Source: Chrysomallon squamiferum (lineage: Eukaryota > Mollusca > Gastropoda > Neomphalida > Peltospiridae). Taken from it: a DNA stretch of 46,000 bases. A program made the translations under genes and the position numbers. How positions within the stretch are numbered: the stretch's first letter is position 1; every line of letters starts with the position of its first letter. The notes under the pieces are model-generated. The model did no database searches, was not told where the DNA came from, and saw nothing but the letters and a program-made list of their open reading frames with translations. Below are positions 1 to 7,667 of this stretch, piece by piece. Location: positions 30,946,027 to 30,992,026 of the forward strand of contig CM022672.1 in assembly GCA_012295275.1 (NCBI GenBank). Direction: 5' to 3'.

Positions 1-139
1 TTTTATTTGAAAAGCTGAATTAGCAACATTCAATACAAAAAAAAGGGATGGATTTAATCATTTTCTCGTATTGAAAAAAACATATCAAAATGATCAATTT
101 AACAATTGAAACATTGTATATATATATATATATATATAA

Positions 140-200
<61 letters not shown>

Positions 201-301
201 AATGTAAATGTATATGTATGTATATATATGTATATATACATATATACATATACATATTATATACTTATGTGCTTACAAATAAGAAAATGTTTATTTTAAA
301 G
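1..301. repeat. SRP72 intron 3' part with (TATATG)n microsatellite
   Basis: Positions about 114-260 are a (TA)n/(TATATG)n compound repeat, the rest AT-rich intron leading to the acceptor at 300-301. No other feature is seen. Confidence 0.85.
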
Positions 302-365
302 AGTTTTTGAGAGATGACACTGATCTGACACCTGAAGAACTTGAAGAAGAACTTGCCATTGTCAG
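302..365 (+). CDS. SRP72: SRP72 exon 1 of window
   Basis: Enters in phase 1 (its first two bases, AG, complete a codon begun in the upstream exon) and leaves in phase 2. It encodes FLRDDTDLTPEELEEELAIV, an acidic stretch that lines up with the acidic loop before a TPR helix in SRP72 (family pattern ...EDTDGTEED...ELAII). The acceptor is ...ttattttaaAG and the donor GTAAAA. The acceptor is not preceded by a strong pyrimidine tract, so the start is slightly less certain than the end. Confidence 0.85.
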
Positions 366-2002
366 GTAAAACACTTTCTTATTTCAGTATTTTTTATTTC
401 TAAAAGGAAATTTCAGTCTCATATTAAATCATAAGAATTTCAGAAATGTGTTTCCTTTTTTCCTTTTTTTTTTAATTAGTTCAGTATATAAAATTTTTGA
501 TTTATCATTAGCCTTAAACCAGAATAACATTTTTGTTTATCAAGAAATATTTATCTGTTTTGAAATTGTTACTTAGGATACTTAGCAGATTACATTTTGT
601 CCATTTATTTAATTTTTTGGTTTCTGTTTCACTCTCTGATATTAATTTTAAAAAACAAAAATTTGTTATTTCATTACACAGGACTCAGCTTGGGTTTGTA
701 TTGCAGCAGTTGAACAGAAATGAAGAGGCTTCAAAACTTTATAACCAAGTTCTCAAAAACAAGTTAGTCTATTTTTTTTTTAAATTAATCTTTATTTGTC
801 TTTGAAATAGCTCAATTTATAAAAGTAAATTTCTATTTATTTATTATCTTTTAATAATTTGCTATATGAATCATTATTATTATTAAATACACAAAATATG
901 TTGTTATTATCACTATGATTGTATTTGTCTTTACTGTAATTCTACCTTATCTCTCCTCCTTTTTTTCTTCTTCTTCTTATTGTTATTGTTATTGTTATTA
1001 TTATTATTATTATTATTTAATTTAACCACAGCTGGTATTTATTTGCCTCAACTCTTTGACATAAATTTTATTTATTTCTTTTCTCAGACCTTCTGATCAA
1101 GGCACTGTAGCTGTAGCTTCAAACAACATAGTGACACTGAATAAGGTAAATTGTTGATTGGAGTTTTTCTGAAGAACATTTTAAATCTTAAATGCAAGCT
1201 TCTGCTTTAAGCAGAAATGGACATAGGACTTCTTGAATTGAGAGTCTCTTATTTTACATGCACTTTGTGACTCCTGAATAAAATATTGCCATTACATTAA
1301 TTATATATATATGTGTGTGTGTATACACACACATATATATGTTAAAATTGACATTAATCTTTTGACAGAAGTATATTTTTTTATTTGAAATTTGTTACAT
1401 CATTTGAATTATTATAACATTTATTCCTCAGAGCTATTTTTATTTTATTTTAATGGTGATATATATTTTTTTAACAGGATCAGAACATGTTTGATTCTAA
1501 ACGAAAAATGAAAGTTGCCAGGGGAGATAACCTAAAGCACAAATTAACAAATATTCAGAAAGAGAAGATTGGCATCAACCAGTGTCTTCTCCATTTGTAT
1601 TCAAACCAGGTACATTTATACTTTTCTTATACTTAATCTATATTAACCTAGTTAAGCACTAAATTTCATTATTTAAACATTTTGATCTCTGTCTCACTGT
1701 CAGCTGATTATCATTTTCTGAGAAATTTAACAAAATTCTTGGAAAGCAAATACTGCTATCAAACTCATTCATTTGTATATTCATTTGTATATACAAACCA
1801 GGCACATTTACATTTTTCATTCTTATACTATTGTTCAGTTTATGTCAAATTCCATTGTTTAAAAGAAAATTGTTTATTCAGCATATTTGGTGGATTATTG
1901 TTTTCTGAAAATGTTAACAAGATATTACAAACTTGAAAATATTTTTATATGTTGTCATCAGTTGATTTTCATTGTTTGAACACTTTTTTATTTTTTTAAA
2001 TA

Positions 2003-2091
<89 letters not shown>

Positions 2092-2174
2092 TATTTATTT
2101 ATTATTTAATTTTAAAATTTACATAAAATTTAAGATGTTTTTTTTTTTCTGTAATCATTTTCTTTTGTTTTCAA

Positions 2175-2228
<54 letters not shown>

Positions 2229-3166
2229 ATATTTATTTTTGATATTATTTTTAATTTTCTGTAGAGTGACCAGTGTTTATCTCTGGCTAGGAGTCTCGCA
2301 GAGAAACACCCTGATATGGACACACCCGTTTTAGTGGAAGCAGCCCAGTACGCAAAAGACAAAGACATTTCTAAAAGTATAGAAGTTTTAGAGGTTTGTT
2401 TTACTATTTTATTTATAAATCTTTATTTATCAGCTGTTTCTTGAATGCAGTATAGAAACTTTAGATCTATATTTTATTTTTATTTTTATAAATCTTGTGA
2501 CCTGAATTCATCAAAGTGTTCTGTTTTCAGTTAACTATAGAAACTTAAGATTTTATTCTTTTAATTATTATTATTATTATTATTTTTTATTGTTACTATT
2601 TTTTTTTAAATAAAACTTATAATCTTGTGTGCATTTTAGAAACTTTAGAGGTTGGTTTATGTATATTTCTTTATAAATCTTATGGTCTGAATTCATCAGA
2701 TGTTCTGTTGGAGTATAGAAACTTCAGATTTTAGTTTGTTTTATTTGGGTTTTTTTTTTTTTTTTTCATCAATCTTATGATCTGAATTTATCAAATGTTC
2801 TGTTTGCCATTGTTGAAGTTTAGAAACTTGGGTTTATAATTTAGTTTTATTCTTATAAATATTTAAATGAGTAAACTAGAAATTATAAAAGTATTCTGTT
2901 TGCAGCTGTTACAGATGAGGTAAAATTTTAAACTGCAGTATGATTATGATGTTTAAAAATAAACTGCATCTGGGTTTTATTACCATTTTTGTGGTTGTTA
3001 TTATCATTATTATTGGTATGTTATTATAATTTTATTATAATGTCTTCTTTTGTTTTTCTTTTTTTCAATAAGTAGTTATAAACTAATATATTTTAATATC
3101 TGTGAAAATGTGAAATATTTTAATATATATAAATATATTTCTTATTACTACTACTATTATTGTCTC

Positions 3167-3199
<33 letters not shown>

Positions 3200-6100
3200 A
3201 GAACTATGTGAAGAAACACCCTGAGTCAGCATTCAATATACAGCTGGTGATCTGTCAGATCTATCTCAGTAATGGGAGTGTTTATCAGGCTTGTGATGCC
3301 CTCAAGGTGCTCGGAGATCTCAGTTACAAACCAGGAATAGTAAGTAAAAACTGCGTGTCACATCAAACCAGGAATAGTAAGTAAGAACTATGTGTCACAT
3401 CAAACCAGGAATAGTAAGTAAGAACTGAATGTCACATCAAACCAGGAATAGTAAGTAAGAACTGAATGTCACATCAAACCAGGAATAGTAATTAAGGACA
3501 CTTCTTTACTCATCACTTAACCAAGAATGTTCACTGCTATACCACTGATGATTCTTCAACAAACTTTCCTCAATTTTTTTAAACCGTATTCTTCTCTGCC
3601 CTCTGGGTCTTGGAAAACTCCACATCATCCATTCTGTGGTTTTTATAAAACCACATTCATACACACTCAAAAATACATTTTTATAAAACCACATGCATAC
3701 ACACACAAAAATACGTTTTTATAAAAACACATTCATACACACACGAAAATATGTTTTATTTTTTTTTTTTTTTAATATTCTTTATATATTAAAAAAAAAT
3801 TCCAGTTCTTGATGATAAAATGACCATAAAAAAAAAGTAGAATTATGAAGAACTAAGAAAACATGAACTTCAAGATAAAATGAAAGGTTGTTTAATTTTT
3901 GATACTGAATATCATTCTGTTTCCAATATCAGTAAAATCTTTAAGAGAAAATAAACAAGTTTATGTGATTACTGAATATTGTTCTTTTGGCAGTATTAGT
4001 AATACAACTCAAACTATACAAAAAAAAATTAACAAGTTTCTATATTTACAGATACAGAATATTTTTCAACTGCCAGTATTAACACAAACCTTAACTTCCT
4101 TTAGATAAAACACACACACTAAATAGCTTTTACTATTTTCAGTGTCATTAAAAACACAAATTGGTTATTTGTTATAAAAACTCTTTGAATGTTGTTTGTT
4201 TTCAGGTTTCTGCTCTGGTAACTCTGTATCTAAGTCAAGAAGACAAACAAGCAGCATCAGATATTCTAGTCAAAGCTGTAGAGTGGTGTAAGAAACACAA
4301 AGTATGTTTATTTTAATAACATCTGTGAGAAAATTAACCTATATCTTGATTTACAGAAATGAAAATTGTGTTTAAATAAAATCATAAAATTACCTGTTCA
4401 TATGGTGTTGAGTAAGTTCTCTGTTAGAGCAGTTGTCAAATTTACCTCACTTTTGTATTAGGAGAGCTCTCCTTTAAAGAATAGAAATTACTTAAATGTC
4501 ACCTGTTTATGACAGATTGAAATCTAGAGGTGTTCAGCTCTGGTAATGGATTGGGGTAACTACCTTCCATTCACCTTTTCTTTAATTACTTGTGTAGTCC
4601 AGCTAGACTTAATTTACAACTAATACAGTGAAGTTAGCTTTTTTGTTATTTAGAGAAGTGCATTATAAAAACATTTATTACTTTTTGGAACCTGAAATGA
4701 GTCAGTATTACTGATTTTTTTAGTTCCAGACATGTTTTGTTTGTGTGTTTTTGGCTTTTGTTTATGTTTACTGACTTTGGCAAGCATTACATTTAAATTG
4801 TATAAACAGTGGTTCATTTTATATTAATTATATTGTTTTAATTAAATCTAAGGACACATTACAACAATTCCTGTGAATTTTGTCAACACTGGCCAAGTTC
4901 CTGAGAATTAATTATCCTAATTCAGCACAAATATAACTAAAAAGGACTTTATTATAATCAAATAGTAATAATTAAAAAAAAAAAAATAATGATACTACAT
5001 ATATGCCAGTTTTGTTACTATATTTTAAAGTCAAGATTTCAAGTTTTATATATTTATATATATATATATATGTTTTTAATCACATGCTTTGAAAACAAGA
5101 TTTATGTGGTTTTTATTTTTTTAACAGCCAAATTCTAGTGAACTTCTCACATTAACAAAAGCAAATGCAAATTTCCAAGTGAAGAACGGAAACCTGGAAT
5201 TAGCAGCAAAGATGTTAGAGGACATCAGAAAGTAAGTAGGAAGACATTTGTGTTTTTGTATCCTCAGAGTGATATTCATACAGTCTCAAAAATTAAAGTC
5301 AGGAAGGACTAATATATTGAAATTTTTAAATAGTATTTATGAATAAATTTCTTCTGTCAATCTTACATTGTAAAATATAATAGCAATAATGCTGTGTTTG
5401 TGTGTTTGTGTGTGTGTGTCTGTTTATTTGTTCAGTCTTGTCTACATTTTCTTCTGTCAATTTCAATCTTTGAATTAATAGATCATTACTGAAGTATTAA
5501 GATCTTGTTGTGTGTTACTGTGTTTATGTTTGTTTGTGTGTCTGTGTGCTTGTATCTCTATATATGTCTTTGCACATGTATTTTATTCTGTTTCTGTGTT
5601 TGTATCTGTGTCTGTGTCTGTAGGCATGTTTGTCTATATTACACTGAATGTTTAAGAATGTGTGGTGAATATATACATAGCCTAATGGTTTATAAATATA
5701 AATTATGTTTTATTTTATTCCAGATCAAATCCGAACGACCCTCGAGTTCTTGCCCAGCTGATTTCTGCTTACTCCCAGTTCAACCAAGCAAAGGCTCAAC
5801 AGTATCCATTTAGTCTGACACACACACACAACCACTGAGCAATATTTTTACAAGTTTTAGTACTTCATTGTAAAAGAGAAAATAACTTACTTTATTGAAG
5901 AATAGTGCAGATCAATTATTTCTGAATTAAAACTCAGAATTTTGACATGACCGCATAGTCAAATCATTCTGAGGCAGACTGTTTAATAACCCCCCCAAAA
6001 AATGTTTATTAATTAATGTTTCCATACTTTATTTTGTATTTTAAACAAGTAACTTTATAGCAGAACAGTGTAGACTAATTGTTTCAGAATTAAAAACTCA

Positions 6101-7631
6101 AAGATTTTGATATCATCGGCATAATATTTGGACTGTGAGTGAATTTTATTTTGATATACCATATTGTAAATCAAAATAAAGATTGAAGATTATGATTCCT
6201 ATTTTCAAGATTTGGATATCATCACATAGTATTAGGACTTCTGGATTTTTCTTGTAAAGTCTTGAAATAATAACAGAGTAAATTTAAGCAAAGATAGAAC
6301 ATGATTCAGTATTTTATTTTATTTTATTTTGAATGTGATTGCCTCCCTTAGCTCTTGTTCAGAATCAGCAAAGATCTGCCCCCGGTGGCTGAAATTGCTA
6401 AGGGCATCGATGTCGACGCCCTTGAGTCCTCATTCAGTACCCTGGGGCCCAAGTACATGAAAAAAACTCAGAAAGCTGAGGCATCTCCGTGAGTTTTAAA
6501 TCAGAATTTTTATTTTTAACATTGAAATGGGAAACTGAGTTAAATGAAAATGTCTAGTAAATGACTGAATCAAATCAGCTTTAAACACTTGTTATGTGTT
6601 AATTATTTATTAATATATAAATAATTATTTAAAATCAGAGCTGTTTTTATTTTATTTTATTTTATGTCAAAAAATGTGAAAAACCCCCAGTTTTAAGCAC
6701 TTAAAACATAATTTCTGTAATTTATTTAACAATGGCAAATTCTCTGTGACATTCTTCTGCTGTAAGTATAAGGTTAGTATCATATCTCAAAAACTCTGTT
6801 GAAAAAATAAATATATGAATTAGTCGTTTGAGATCATTTAAATTATTTTTACTTGTTTGTGTTACAGATCTGTGGACATTCTTATCAAAAAGAAGAAAAG
6901 AAAGAAGAAAAAAGGTATAACATTATTGTGACAGTGTATTCAAAACAACCATAACACAAACAATCAGATTAACAAACAAAAATATATATATATACATCCA
7001 CATACATACATACATACATATACAGATATAGATATATACATACATATATTCTTGTCTGTCTAGTTAATATATTTTTTCAAATCCAGTTTTCAAGACTGTT
7101 ATATATTATCACTTTTTCTTAGTAAAGCCAGATGATTTCTTTCATAAATATACCCAGAATAATTTGTAGAAATAATTTATCAGTTAACACTTAGAGTTTT
7201 CAAAGGGTTGTAGATTTTATAAGAATAAATGGCTGGTTTTGCTGTTGTCATTTATAGAAAAACTCACCATACTATGTTTTTGATGTTACCAAATTGGTGT
7301 ACCCAGCTGTTATTATGGTTTTGTAAGATTATTGGAAATATGTTTGTTGTTTATTTATCTATCATATACACACATATACACACATCCTATGAATATAAAG
7401 CATACATTTTTCTCTGAAGTATCCTCGTATGATTTATATTTCTAAATGTTTTGTTCAAAATGCATTCATTACTCATCTTTCATAATTATAAGCAGATATA
7501 CATACATACAAAGACACGCAAAGAAACCATCAGTTAAAAATCCTAAATAAATAAGCATGTTTTTCTCTCTCAGTACATGTCTATTATTTATATTTTTAAA
7601 TGTTTTTGTTGGATATATATTTACTTACATA

Positions 7632-7667
<36 letters not shown>

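Noticed and set aside
5505-5813. 102-codon open frame overlapping SRP72 exon 9
   Set aside because: Its first half is a TGT-rich intron tract and its second half reads exon 9 in the wrong frame.
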